DNA from: Flavobacteriaceae bacterium
GTDB taxonomy: Bacteria; Bacteroidota; Bacteroidia; Flavobacteriales; Weeksellaceae
Assembly: GCA_030538275.1 (NCBI GenBank)
Contig: JAUNUH010000001.1
Location: 1-64,000 of the forward strand
Length of the DNA stretch: 64,000 nucleotides
Direction of reading: 5' to 3'
Below, piece by piece: positions 1-9,576 of the stretch. A program made the position numbers and the translations under genes. Within the stretch, counting starts at the first letter, position 1; the number at the start of each line of letters is the position of its first letter. The notes beneath the pieces were generated by a model, which saw only the letters and a program-made list of their open reading frames with translations, made no database searches and had not been told where the DNA came from.

Positions 1-3000
1 ACGGCGTAACTGGAACTTGGTCGCCAGCGACTTACGAAGGCGCAGGAACTTATACTTTCACACCAGATTCAGATTGTGGTGTTGAAACTACGATTACCGT
101 TACGGAAGCAGCTGAAGTTCAGGCGGAATTTGCTTCCACAACATTTGAAATTTGTGCAGGTGAAGACTTTATATTGCCAACACCAACCAACGGCGTAACT
201 GGAACTTGGTCGCCAGCGACTTACGAAGGTGCAGGAACTTATACGTTCACACCAGATTCGGCTTGTGGAATTCCAACGGAAATAACCGTAACCGAAGCAG
301 CTGAAGTTCAGGCGGAATTTGCTTCCACAACATTTGAAATTTGTGCAGGAGAAGACTTTATATTGCCAACACCAACGAATGGCGTAACTGGAACTTGGTC
401 ACCAGCGACGTATGAAGGCGCAGGAACTTATACTTTCACACCAGATTCAGATTGTGGTGTTGAAACTACGATTACCGTTACGGAAGCAGCTGAAGTTCAG
501 GCGGAATTTGCATCCACTACTTTTGAAATATGCGAAGGCGATGCGTTTGAATTACCAACACCAACGAATGGCGTAACTGGAACTTGGTCACCAGCGACTT
601 ACGAAGGCGCGGGAACTTATACCTTTACACCAGATTCAGCTTGTGGAATTCCAACGGAAATTACAATTACAGAAAATGCTGAAGTTCAGGCGGAATTTGC
701 TTCCACAACATTTGAAATTTGTGCAGGTGATGACTTTATATTGCCAACACCAACCAACGGCGTAACTGGAACTTGGTCGCCAGCGACTTACGAAGGCGCA
801 GGAACTTATACCTTTACACCAGATTCGGCTTGTGGAATTCCAACGGAAATAACCGTAACCGAAGCAGCTGAAGTTCAGGCGGAATTTGCTTCTACAACAT
901 TTGAAATTTGTGCAGGAGAAACATTTAGCCTTCCAACACCAACCAACGGTGTAACTGGAACTTGGTCACCAGCGACTTACGAAGGCGCAGGAACTTATAC
1001 CTTTACACCAGATTCGGCTTGTGGAATACCAACGGAAATTACCGTAACCGAAGCAGCTGAAGTTCAGGCGGAATTTGCTTCTACAACATTTGAAATTTGT
1101 GCAGGAGAAGACTTTACATTGCCAACACCAACGAATGGCGTAACTGGAACTTGGTCGCCAGCGACGTATGAAGGCGCAGGAACTTATACATTCACACCAG
1201 ATTCGGCTTGTGGAATTCCAACGGAAATTACAATTACCGAAGCAGCTGAAGTTCAAGCGGAATTTGCTTCAACCACTTTTGAAATTTGTGCAGGTGAAGA
1301 CTTTATATTGCCAACACCAACGAACGGCGTAACTGGAACTTGGTCACCAGCAACTTACGAAGGCGCAGGAACTTATACGTTCACACCAGATTCGGCTTGT
1401 GGTATACCAACGGAAATAACCGTAACCGAAGCAGCTGAAGTTCAGGCGGAATTTGCTTCTACAACATTTGAAATTTGTGCAGGAGAAACATTTAGCCTTC
1501 CAACACCAACCAACGGCGTAACTGGAACTTGGTCACCAGCGACTTACGAGGGTGCGAGAACTTATACGTTCACGCCAGATTCAGCTTGTGGAATTCCAAC
1601 GGAAATTACAATTACAGAAAATGCTGAAGTTCAGGCGGAATTTGCTTCTACAACATTTGAAATTTGTGCAGGAGAAACATTTAGCCTTCCAACACCAACC
1701 AACGGCGTAACTGGAACTTGGTCACCAGCGACTTACGAGGGTGCGGGAACTTATACGTTCACGCCAGATTCGGCTTGTGGAATTCCAACGGAAATTACAA
1801 TTACCGAAGCAGCTGAAGTTCAAGCGGAATTTGCTTCAACCACTTTTGAAATTTGTGCAGGTGAAGACTTTATATTGCCAACACCAACGAACGGCGTAAC
1901 TGGAACTTGGTCACCAGCAACTTACGAAGGCGCAGGAACTTATACCTTTACACCAGATTCGGCTTGTGGAATTCCAACGGAAATTACAATTACCGAAGCA
2001 GCTGAAGTTCAAGCGGAATTTGCTTCAACCACTTTTGAAATTTGTGCAGGTGAAGACTTTATATTGCCAACACCAACGAACGGCGTAACTGGAACTTGGT
2101 CACCAGCAACTTACGAAGGCGCAGGAACTTATACCTTTACACCAGATTCGGCTTGTGGAATTCCAACGGAAATAACCGTAACCGAAGCAGCTGAAGTTCA
2201 GGCGGAATTTGCTTCTACAACATTTGAAATTTGTGCAGGAGAAGACTTTATATTGCCAACACCAACCAACGGCGTAACTGGAACTTGGTCGCCAGCGACT
2301 TACGAAGGTGCAGGAACTTATACGTTCACACCAGATTCGGCTTGTGGAATTCCAACGGAAATAACCGTAACCGAAGCAGCTGAAGTTCAGGCGGAATTTG
2401 CTTCAACCACTTTTGAAATTTGTACAGGTGAAGACTTTATATTGCCAACACCAACCAACGGCGTAACTGGAACTTGGTCGCCAGCGACTTACGAAGGCGC
2501 AGGAACTTATACTTTCACACCAGATTCGGCTTGTGGTGTTGAAACTACGATTACCGTTACCGAAGCAGCTGAAGTTCAGGCGGAATTTGCTTCAACCACT
2601 TTTGAAATTTGTGCAGGTGAAGACTTTATTTTACCAACACCAACCAACGGCGTAAGCGGAACTTGGTCACCAGCGACTTACGAAGGCGCAGGAACTTATA
2701 CCTTCACACCAGATTCAGCTTGTGGAATACCAACGGAAATTACAATTACAGAAAATGCTGAAGTTCAAGCGGAATTTGCTTCCACAACATTTGAAATTTG
2801 TGCAGGAGAAGACTTTATATTGCCAACACCAACGAATGGCGTAACTGGAACTTGGTCGCCAGCGACTTACGAAGGCGCAGGAACTTATACCTTTACACCA
2901 GATTCGGCTTGTGGAATTCCAACGGAAATTACTGTTACGGAAGCAGCTGAAGTTCAGGCGGAATTTGCTTCAACCACTTTTGAAATTTGTACAGGAGAAG

Positions 3001-5087
3001 ACTTTATTTTGCCAACACCAACGAATGGCGTAACTGGAACTTGGTCACCAGCGACGTATGAAGGCGCAGGAACTTATACCTTCACGCCAGATTCAGCTTG
3101 TGGTGTTGAAACTACGATTACCGTTACGGAAGCAGCTGAAGTTCAGGCGGAATTTGCTTCAACCACTTTTGAAATTTGTGCAGGAGAAGACTTTATTTTG
3201 CCAACACCAACGAATGGCGTAAGCGGAACTTGGTCGCCAGCGACGTATGAAGGCGCAGGAACTTATACCTTCACGCCAGATTCAGCTTGTGGTGTTGAAA
3301 CTACGATTACCGTTACGGAAGCAGCTGAAGTTCAGGCGGAATTTGCTTCAACCACTTTTGAAATTTGTGCAGGTGAAGACTTTATATTGCCAACACCAAC
3401 CAACGGCGTAACTGGAACTTGGTCGCCAGCGACTTACGAAGGCGCAGGAACTTATACCTTTACACCAGATTCGGCTTGTGGAATTCCAACGGAAATAACC
3501 GTAACCGAAGCAGCTGAAGTTCAGGCGGAATTTGCTTCTACAACATTTGAAATTTGTGCAGGAGAAGACTTTATATTGCCAACACCAACCAATGGCGTAA
3601 CTGGAACTTGGTCGCCAGCAACTTACGAAGGCGCAGGAACTTATACTTTCACGCCAGATTCGGCTTGTGGAATTCCAACGGAAATTACTGTTACCGAAGC
3701 AGCTGAAGTTCAGGCGGAATTTGCTTCTACAACATTTGAAATTTGTGCAGGAGAAACATTTAGCCTTCCAACACCAACCAACGGTGTAACTGGAACTTGG
3801 TCACCAGCGACTTACGAAGGCGCAGGAACTTATACCTTTACACCAGATTCGGCTTGTGGAATACCAACGGAAATTACCGTTACCGAAGCAGCTGAAGTTC
3901 AGGCGGAATTTGCTTCTACAACATTTGAAATTTGTGCAGGAGAAACATTTAGCCTTCCAACACCAACCAACGGCGTAACTGGAACTTGGTCACCAGCGAC
4001 GTATGAAGGCGCAGGAACTTATACCTTTACGCCAGATTCAGCTTGTGGAATTCCAACGGAAATTACAATTACAGAAAATGCTGAAGTTCAGGCGGAATTT
4101 GCTTCTACAACATTTGAAATTTGTGCAGGAGAAACATTTAGCCTTCCAACACCAACCAACGGTGTAACTGGAACTTGGTCGCCAGCAACTTACGAAGGTG
4201 CGGGAACTTATACTTTCACGCCAGATTCGGCTTGTGGTGTTGAAACTACGATTACCGTTACCGAAGCAGCTGAAGTTCAGGCGGAATTTGCTTCAACCAC
4301 TTTTGAAATTTGTGCAGGTGAAGACTTTATATTGCCAACACCAACGAACGGCGTAACTGGAACTTGGTCACCAGCAACTTACGAAGGCGCAGGAACTTAT
4401 ACGTTCACACCAGATTCGGCTTGTGGTGTTGAAACTACGATTACCGTTACAGAAGCAGCTGAAGTTCAAGCGGAATTTGCTTCCTCAACATTTGAAATTT
4501 GTCAGGGTGATGACTTTATTTTGCCAACACCAACGAACGGTGTAAGCGGAACTTGGTCGCCAGCGACTTACGAAGGCGCAGGAACTTATACCTTTACACC
4601 AGATTCGGCTTGTGGAATTCCGACGGAAATTACAATTACCGAAGCAGCTGAAGTTCAGGCGGAATTTGCTTTTACAACATTTGAAATTTGTGCAGGTGAT
4701 GACTTTATATTGCCAACACCAACGAATGGCGTAACTGGAACATGGTCGCCAGCGACGTATGAAGGCGCAGGAACTTATACCTTTACGCCAGATTCGGCTT
4801 GTGGTGTTGACACTACGATTAGCGTTAGCGAAACGGCAGAGGTAAGAGCTATTTTCACTCAAAATATTTATGAGTTATGTGTTGATGAGATTTTCACATT
4901 GCCGATGCCAACCAACGGTGTTGCGGGAACTTGGTCACCGGCTTCTTATCAAGGACCTGGAACCTACAGCTTTACGCCAGATTCGGCTTGTGGAGTTTCC
5001 ACTTCTATAATAGTTCGAATTGTTGAGCGCGTGCCTGAATTTAGTTTTGATACGGTGGTTTGTATTGACGATTTGGTGAGTTTGCCA
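1..5087 (+). repeat. Tandem 189-bp coding repeat array (about 27 units)
   Basis: Units start with the Leu codon at 174, 363, 552 and so on in exact 189-base steps to 4899, with no insertion or deletion. Units differ mainly at synonymous sites and at a few cassette positions: GIPTEIT versus GVETTIT, TEAAE versus TENAE, AGEDFI versus AGETFS versus AGDDFI, VTG versus VSG. The variants are shuffled rather than graded along the array, which suggests unequal crossover or gene conversion. The last two units before the sorting domain are diverged, as expected at an array edge. Confidence 0.95.
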
Positions 5088-5519
5088 TCAACTTCAGACA
5101 ATGGAATTGTAGGTCGATGGGTGCCTGGCATTGTTAACACAGGATTTGTAGGCATTCGCATTTATACGTTTATACCGAATTCTGGGCAGTGTGCTCAAAG
5201 TTTGGATGTTACGATTGAGGTTACGGATTGTGATGTAGAAGAAATCAGTTTATTTATTCCGAATGTAATTACGCCGAATGGAGATGGATTGAATGATGTT
5301 TGGAAGATAGAAGGAATTGAAAATTATCCGAATGCCACATTGCAGATTTACAATAGATTCAATAAGTTATTGTATGATGGAAAAGGAGCAGAAAACTGCA
5401 TTTGGGATGGGTTCTATTTAGGTCGTCCATTGCCTTCAACAGATTACTGGTATATATTGAATTTGGGTAATGGCGTTGTGAAAAAAGGTCATATCACGGT
5501 TAAAAATCCACGTCAATAA
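1..5519 (+). CDS. Giant repeat protein with T9SS type B sorting domain (5' end outside window)
   Basis: The reading frame is open from base 3, so the true start lies upstream. There is no ATG inside the repeat array, and the first start-like codon (TTG at 174) is a repeat Leu. About 1838 residues are visible. They consist of 63-residue units with core motifs GTWSPATYEGAGTYTFTPDS and FEIC, two Cys per unit (after PDSA and in FEIC). This fits tandem Ig-like surface modules that could each hold a disulfide. Two degenerate units follow (from 4899 and 5088), then a C-terminal domain of about 95 residues with FIPNVITPNGDGLNDVW and LQIYNRF motifs. That domain is the gliding-motility-associated (CHU_C / TIGR04131-type) signal used by T9SS type B cargo. 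I infer a secreted or surface-attached adhesin-like protein; the ligand is unknown. Confidence is high for the architecture and low for the function. Confidence 0.93.
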   Translation, partial: GVTGTWSPATYEGAGTYTFTPDSDCGVETTITVTEAAEVQAEFASTTFEICAGEDFILPTPTNGVTGTWSPATYEGAGTYTFTPDSACGIPTEITVTEAAEVQAEFASTTFEICAGEDFILPTPTNGVTGTWSPATYEGAGTYTFTPDSDCGVETTITVTEAAEVQAEFASTTFEICEGDAFELPTPTNGVTGTWSPATYEGAGTYTFTPDSACGIPTEITITENAEVQAEFASTTFEICAGDDFILPTPTNGVTGTWSPATYEGAGTYTFTPDSACGIPTEITVTEAAEVQAEFASTTFEICAGETFSLPTPTNGVTGTWSPATYEGAGTYTFTPDSACGIPTEITVTEAAEVQAEFASTTFEICAGEDFTLPTPTNGVTGTWSPATYEGAGTYTFTPDSACGIPTEITITEAAEVQAEFASTTFEICAGEDFILPTPTNGVTGTWSPATYEGAGTYTFTPDSACGIPTEITVTEAAEVQAEFASTTFEICAGETFSLPTPTNGVTGTWSPATYEGARTYTFTPDSACGIPTEITITENAEVQAEFASTTFEICAGETFSLPTPTNGVTGTWSPATYEGAGTYTFTPDSACGIPTEITITEAAEVQAEFASTTFEICAGEDFILPTPTNGVTGTWSPATYEGAGTYTFTPDSACGIPTEITITEAAEVQAEFASTTFEICAGEDFILPTPTNGVTGTWSPATYEGAGTYTFTPDSACGIPTEITVTEAAEVQAEFASTTFEICAGEDFILPTPTNGVTGTWSPATYEGAGTYTFTPDSACGIPTEITVTEAAEVQAEFASTTFEICTGEDFILPTPTNGVTGTWSPATYEGAGTYTFTPDSACGVETTITVTEAAEVQAEFASTTFEICAGEDFILPTPTNGVSGTWSPATYEGAGTYTFTPDSACGIPTEITITENAEVQAEFASTTFEICAGEDFILPTPTNGVTGTWSPATYEGAGTYTFTPDSACGIPTEITVTEAAEVQAEFASTTFEICTGEDFILPTPTNGVTGTWSPATYEGAGTYTFTPDSACGVETTITVTEAAEVQAEFASTTFEICAGEDFILPTPTNGVSGTWSPATYEGAGTYTFTPDSACGVETTITVTEAAEVQAEFASTTFEICAGEDFILPTPTNGVTGTWSPATYEGAGTYTFTPDSACGIPTEITVTEAAEVQAEFASTTFEICAGEDFILPTPTNGVTGTWSPATYEGAGTYTFTPDSACGIPTEITVTEAAEVQAEFASTTFEICAGETFSLPTPTNGVTGTWSPATYEGAGTYTFTPDSACGIPTEITVTEAAEVQAEFASTTFEICAGETFSLPTPTNGVTGTWSPATYEGAGTYTFTPDSACGIPTEITITENAEVQAEFASTTFEICAGETFSLPTPTNGVTGTWSPATYEGAGTYTFTPDSACGVETTITVTEAAEVQAEFASTTFEICAGEDFILPTPTNGVTGTWSPATYEGAGTYTFTPDSACGVETTITVTEAAEVQAEFASSTFEICQGDDFILPTPTNGVSGTWSPATYEGAGTYTFTPDSACGIPTEITITEAAEVQAEFAFTTFEICAGDDFILPTPTNGVTGTWSPATYEGAGTYTFTPDSACGVDTTISVSETAEVRAIFTQNIYELCVDEIFTLPMPTNGVAGTWSPASYQGPGTYSFTPDSACGVSTSIIVRIVERVPEFSFDTVVCIDDLVSLPSTSDNGIVGRWVPGIVNTGFVGIRIYTFIPNSGQCAQSLDVTIEVTDCDVEEISLFIPNVITPNGDGLNDVWKIEGIENYPNATLQIYNRFNKLLYDGKGAENCIWDGFYLGRPLPSTDYWYILNLGNGVVKKGHITVKNPRQ

Positions 5520-5649
5520 CACATAGAATGGATTAGGTTTTAAAGAGCAGAAAACCTTTAAATAAATAATTCAATCATCTTTTTGACTTCAGATTCTTTG
5601 AATTCTGATTAAATTCTTAACTTTCCGTTTTGATTAAATTAGAAATCGT

Positions 5650-7686
5650 ATGAAGAAAGTAATCTTAGGTATTTCTGCTTTGACATTGTTTGCAGGATGT
5701 AAAACGCTTGTTAAAGCTCCCAATGAAATCAACATTGAAGGCACAGGAATAAATATGAACTACATCGATCGAAATGTTCGTCCGCAGGATGATTTTTATC
5801 AATTTGTCAATGGTAATTGGATGAAATCTGCCGAAATTCCAGCAGACCGATCTCGTTGGGGGAGTTTTGACGAATTACGTGAATTAACAGATTCTGTAAG
5901 TTTGAAAGTATTGCATCGTACGAATGCAATGAATCATGCTCCAGGAAGTGAAGGTGAGAAAATTTCTTTTCTTTATTCGTCGATTATGGATGAATCTGGA
6001 AGAAATGCAGCTGGAATACAACCGCTTCAACCTGAATTTCAGAAAATTAATCAGATCAAGACGGTTGGAGATCTACAAAGTTATTTAGATCAATCTAGTA
6101 AAGAAGGATTTAATCCGTTTTATAATATTTTTGTAAGGGCTCATATGAAAGACAGTCGCAACAATGCGGTTTATTTCGGGGGGCCATCTTTGGGAATGGG
6201 ACGGGATTATTATCAGAAATCTGATGAAGATTCACAGAATAAACTTCGAATGTATCAGAATTTTCTTGAGAAATTATTAGCATTTGCAGGTGAGAATACA
6301 TCAAGTGCCACTGGCATAGTGCAGTTTGAAAAGCAGATGGCTTCTGAGATGCTTACGGTAGAAAATATTCGAAACTCGCAGTTGCGATTCAATCCACGTT
6401 CGGTGGCAGATTTAGAAAAAATTGCACCAGGTGTACATCTGGCTCAGCATTTGGCTCGGTTGGGTGTGAAAACTGACTCAGTAATTTTGTCTGAAATTTC
6501 CTATATTGAAAATTTGGGTCAATTTCTGACTAACTCGAATATTCCTGTGATTCGTGATTATATGAAAGTACATTTATTGATGAACAATTCCAGCAATTTG
6601 AGCACAGGTTTGGAACAATTACATTTTGATTTTTTTGAGCGTGATTTGCGTGGCGTCAAGCAAATGCGTTCTGCAGATAAGCGTGCTTTGTCAAGAATTA
6701 ATTCGACATTGGGTGAAGCTTTAGGCAAATATTATGTAGAGGATCAATTTCCGCCTCAGGCCAAAGAAAAAGCTGCAGAAATGGTGGATTATGTAGTAGA
6801 AGCTATGGGAGCGCATATTCGAAATTTGAATTGGATGACGGCGGGAACTAAAGAAAAGGCACTCGAAAAGTTGAATAAATTTAATGTAAAAATAGCTTAT
6901 CCGGATAAATGGAAAGATTATTCGGCATTGAAAATTGTATCTGCAGACGGTGGAAAACTTTTTGAAAATATGCAATCTTATCGTTCATGGCGAGTTCATG
7001 AAATGCTGAATAAGGTGGGTAAACCTGTGGATAAGACAGAGTGGGGCATGCCACCGCAAACGGTGAATGCTTATTTTAATTCTTCATTTAATGAAATTGT
7101 GTTTCCTGCGGCTATTTTGCAACCTCCATTTTATGATTTTAAGGCAGATGCGGCCGTAAATTTTGGTGGAATTGGTGCTGTTATAGGTCATGAAATTTCG
7201 CATGGTTTTGATGACAGCGGTTCACAGTATGATGGAGATGGAAATTTGAGAAATTGGTGGATGCCAGAAGATCGACAGGCCTTTGAGGCATTGGGAGAAA
7301 AACTGGCTTCGCAATATGATGCTTATGAGCCGTTGCCGGGTATTTTTGTCAATGGAAAATATACTTTGGGTGAAAATATAGGAGATTTAGGCGGAGTAGA
7401 AGTAGCGTTTTCGGGTTTGAAAAGTTATTTGAAAGATTATCCACAAGAAGGGCTTATAGACGGATTCACGCCAGAGCAGCGATTTTTTATGTCTTGGGCT
7501 ACGATATGGCGCACCAAGGCACGAGATGAATTTTTGAAGAATCAGGTGAAAACAGATCCACATTCTCCAGGATATTATCGTGCCAATGGACCGCTCATCA
7601 ATGTAAATGCTTTTCATGAGGCGTTTCAAATAAAAAAGGGTGATTTGATGTATAAACCTAAAGATAAAAGGATAAAGATTTGGTAA
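5650..7686 (+). CDS. M13 family zinc metallopeptidase, lipoprotein (PepO/neprilysin-like)
   Basis: This 678-residue protein has a lipoprotein signal (MKKVILGISALTLFAGC, lipobox Cys17) and is probably anchored in the cell envelope. The M13 hallmarks are present: the HEISH zinc motif at about residues 514-518, the downstream ENIGD third-ligand motif at about 575-579, and the NAYFNSS substrate-binding segment before them. The family cleaves oligopeptides. The C-terminus ends in Trp as usual, but without the Cys of the eukaryotic CxxW tail. It stands alone between the repeat protein and pyrH, with its own terminator at 7722-7752. I see no convincing promoter box in the 130 bases upstream. Confidence 0.95.
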   Translation: MKKVILGISALTLFAGCKTLVKAPNEINIEGTGINMNYIDRNVRPQDDFYQFVNGNWMKSAEIPADRSRWGSFDELRELTDSVSLKVLHRTNAMNHAPGSEGEKISFLYSSIMDESGRNAAGIQPLQPEFQKINQIKTVGDLQSYLDQSSKEGFNPFYNIFVRAHMKDSRNNAVYFGGPSLGMGRDYYQKSDEDSQNKLRMYQNFLEKLLAFAGENTSSATGIVQFEKQMASEMLTVENIRNSQLRFNPRSVADLEKIAPGVHLAQHLARLGVKTDSVILSEISYIENLGQFLTNSNIPVIRDYMKVHLLMNNSSNLSTGLEQLHFDFFERDLRGVKQMRSADKRALSRINSTLGEALGKYYVEDQFPPQAKEKAAEMVDYVVEAMGAHIRNLNWMTAGTKEKALEKLNKFNVKIAYPDKWKDYSALKIVSADGGKLFENMQSYRSWRVHEMLNKVGKPVDKTEWGMPPQTVNAYFNSSFNEIVFPAAILQPPFYDFKADAAVNFGGIGAVIGHEISHGFDDSGSQYDGDGNLRNWWMPEDRQAFEALGEKLASQYDAYEPLPGIFVNGKYTLGENIGDLGGVEVAFSGLKSYLKDYPQEGLIDGFTPEQRFFMSWATIWRTKARDEFLKNQVKTDPHSPGYYRANGPLINVNAFHEAFQIKKGDLMYKPKDKRIKIW

Positions 7687-7721
7687 ATCTTACCGCTGAA
7701 TGATAAAGTTGGAATTAAAAG

Positions 7722-7752
7722 ACCTGAAATTGAAGAAGTTTCAGGTTTTTTT
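7722..7752 (+). terminator. Intrinsic terminator after M13 peptidase gene
   Basis: An 8-bp stem, ACCTGAAA (7722-7729) with TTTCAGGT (7739-7746), has a 9-base loop and is followed by seven T. Confidence 0.85.
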
Positions 7753-7880
7753 ATGATTTTTTGGAATGAATTTCATTTTACTTTATTCTATGATTTTATG
7801 GGCTTAAAAATTTGAAATTGCATAATTTGGGTTAAATAATGAGCAGATGTTTTGGAGATTAAACATGACTTGTAGAGACT

Positions 7881-8040
7881 TGGGATGGTCTTGCGGCACG
7901 GATTGTAGCGGCATCACGGGTGCTGTATGCGTGTAGAAAATGTGGCGGCAGGGTGGTGAAAATGAAATGAAACCAACCTGACGCCTCATTTTCTAAGCAT
8001 ACAGCACCTGTGATATAGCGTAAAGCCGTTGAAGCCGCCC
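7881..8040 (+). repeat. Structured intergenic element, copy A
   Basis: The left box is GATTGTAGCGGCATC (7901-7915) and the right box is GATATAGCGTAAAGCC (8012-8027). Between them is a long imperfect hairpin whose best part is 11 bp perfect (7920-7930 with 7997-8007), extended inward by arms 7931-7953 and 7977-7996. The loop contains AATGAAATG. The outer flank TCTTGCGGCA, before the left box, resembles copy D. The same box-hairpin-box layout occurs at 17.2, 41.5 and 63.3 kb. Confidence 0.75.
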
Positions 8041-8212
8041 AAATAAAAAAAAAGCCACCGATAAACGATGGCTTAAAACTCAATTTTTATGAAAAGACTT
8101 TACTTCGATTTCTTATGTACAAATCATGTGCCAATTTTGATGCAATGGGGTTATTTTATATTCTTTTGAAGTATTTATGATGTTTCTGGTTTAGAATTCG
8201 GATTCAAATATT

Positions 8213-8220
8213 TATATTTG
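8213..8220 (+). promoter_or_regulatory. pyrH promoter, -7 box
   Basis: TATATTTG matches the Bacteroidota TAnnTTTG box and lies 18 bases before the pyrH ATG. No clear TTG -33 element is seen at standard spacing. Confidence 0.6.
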
Positions 8221-8238
8221 TGGGCAAACATTCCAAAA

Positions 8239-8946
8239 ATGAAATATCAACGAATATTATTGAAATTAAGTGGCGAGGCTCTGATGGGCGATCGGTCTTA
8301 TGGTATTGACCCCAAGCAGGTTGCGTCTTATTCTCTGCAAATCAAGGAGATTGTGGACAAGGGATGTGAGGTGGCAATTGTGATTGGGGGTGGTAATATT
8401 TTTCGTGGATTGTCTGCGGCGGCCAATGGAATGGATAGGGTTCAGGGTGATTATATGGGCATGTTGGCCACGGTGATTAACGGCATGGCTATACAACAGG
8501 GGATTGAGGATGTAGGTTTGGAGCCTCGATTGCAAACTGCGATTGAGATGGAGCAGATTGCAGAGCCCTATATTCGACGTCGTGCGATTCGGCATTTGGA
8601 GAAAAAACGAGTAGTAATTTTCAGTGGTGGTTTGGGGAATCCTTATTTTACCACGGATTCGGCTGCGGTTTTGAGGGCTATAGAGATTGAGGCTGATGTG
8701 ATTCTGAAAGGTACTCGTGTGGATGGAATATATACGGCAGATCCAGAAAAGGACAAAACGGCAGAAAAATTCAAGAATATTACGTTCAAAGATGTGTATA
8801 ATAAAGGATTGAAAGTGATGGATATGACCGCTTTTACTTTGAGTGAAGAAAATAAATTGCCAATTATCGTGTTTGATATGAATACGCCTGGAAATTTGAT
8901 GAAAGTGGTGATGGGTGAGGATGTAGGAACGCTGGTAAGTAATTAA
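8239..8946 (+). CDS. pyrH: Uridylate kinase (UMP kinase)
   Basis: This is a 235-residue member of the amino-acid kinase fold that phosphorylates UMP to UDP in pyrimidine nucleotide synthesis. The N-terminus [11 protein letters not shown], the [10 protein letters not shown] glycine loop, [13 protein letters not shown] and the C-terminal MDMTAFTL segment are all typical. The start chosen is the ATG at 8239 ([14 protein letters not shown]). An in-frame TTG at 8218 overlaps the promoter box and is rejected. It is followed 13 bases later by frr, a very common pairing that links nucleotide supply with translation genes. Confidence 0.97.
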   Translation: MKYQRILLKLSGEALMGDRSYGIDPKQVASYSLQIKEIVDKGCEVAIVIGGGNIFRGLSAAANGMDRVQGDYMGMLATVINGMAIQQGIEDVGLEPRLQTAIEMEQIAEPYIRRRAIRHLEKKRVVIFSGGLGNPYFTTDSAAVLRAIEIEADVILKGTRVDGIYTADPEKDKTAEKFKNITFKDVYNKGLKVMDMTAFTLSEENKLPIIVFDMNTPGNLMKVVMGEDVGTLVSN

Positions 8947-8959
8947 TAAAATTAAAAAA

Positions 8960-9505
8960 ATGATAGAAACAATAGTTAAGGAAACAGAAACGGGAATGGA
9001 GGACAGCATTGCGCATTTGCAAAAAGCATTTGGTAATATACGTGCTGGTCGTGCAAATGCTGGAATGGTAGCGAGTGTGATGGTTGATTATTATGGGAAT
9101 CCTACGCCATTGTCGCAGGTTGCGAATGTGAGTGCACCAGATGCCATGACGCTGAATATTCAGCCGTGGGAAAGTAGCATGATTCAGCCGATTGAAAAGG
9201 CGATTTTGCAGGCAAATCTTGGGTTTAATCCTTCTAACAACGGAAATGTTGTAATCATAAATGTGCCACCATTGACGGAAGAAAGACGTAAAGAATTGGT
9301 GAAACAGGCTAAAAATGAGGTTGAAAATGCCAAAGTGAGTATTCGTAATTGGCGAAAAGATGCGAATAATACGATTAAAAATTCGGAAGTATCTGAAGAT
9401 TTAAAAGCCAATTTAGAAAATGATATTCAGGCGCTGACAGATAAATTTGTGAAAATAGCAGATGAGCATTTTTCTTCGAAAGAAGTGGAAATAATGAAAG
9501 TTTGA
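8960..9505 (+). CDS. frr: Ribosome recycling factor
   Basis: This 181-residue protein, together with EF-G, splits post-termination 70S ribosomes. It has the family signature near the N-terminus (AHLQKAFGNIRAGRANAGMV) and the conserved NIQPWESSMI and PPLTEERRKELVK segments, and full length for the family. It lies 13 bases after pyrH with no promoter between them, so the two are probably co-transcribed. A strong hairpin terminator follows at 9526-9560. Confidence 0.97.
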   Translation: MIETIVKETETGMEDSIAHLQKAFGNIRAGRANAGMVASVMVDYYGNPTPLSQVANVSAPDAMTLNIQPWESSMIQPIEKAILQANLGFNPSNNGNVVIINVPPLTEERRKELVKQAKNEVENAKVSIRNWRKDANNTIKNSEVSEDLKANLENDIQALTDKFVKIADEHFSSKEVEIMKV

Positions 9506-9525
9506 TTTTTTGGGTTAATAATTTG

Positions 9526-9560
9526 GTTGTCCCATTCCTATATATGGGACAACTTTTTTT
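9526..9560 (+). terminator. Intrinsic terminator after frr
   Basis: A perfect 10-bp stem, GTTGTCCCAT (9526-9535) with ATGGGACAAC (9544-9553), is followed by seven T. It ends 16 bases before the next gene's start codon. Confidence 0.9.
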
Positions 9561-9576
9561 ATAAAATATTTTCTGT

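Larger units (their letters stand above)
7753..8238. other. Long intergenic region before pyrH
   Basis: About 490 bases without a convincing gene. It contains structured element copy A (7881-8040), a small hairpin AAGCCAcCG/CGaTGGCTT near 8051-8074 preceded by nine A (terminator-like when read on the minus strand), and the pyrH promoter box at 8213-8220. Short minus-strand ORFs here only follow the two arms of the hairpin. Confidence 0.7.

Noticed and set aside
966..1256. Antisense ORFs inside the repeat array (also at 4485-4862 and 4964-5161)
   Set aside because: They mirror the repeated sequence of the plus-strand gene, have no start signals and no recognisable domain.
1..5087. Regular repeats that could suggest a CRISPR array or satellite DNA
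   Set aside because: The 189-base units stay in one open frame without indels, vary mostly at synonymous sites and lead into a sorting domain. They are coding repeats.
7804..8083. Two short minus-strand ORFs at element copy A
   Set aside because: They run through both arms of the inverted repeat, so their frames only reflect the hairpin; no protein feature is seen.
7753..8238. tRNA or other standard RNA genes in the long intergenic gaps
   Set aside because: No cloverleaf with a GTTCGANNC-type T-arm was found in any gap; the structures are long simple hairpins.
8266..9009. A 247-codon antisense ORF over pyrH
   Set aside because: Low-complexity His/Asn/Ser/Thr/Ile-rich translation; pyrH on the plus strand is unambiguous. 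It is a shadow of codon bias.
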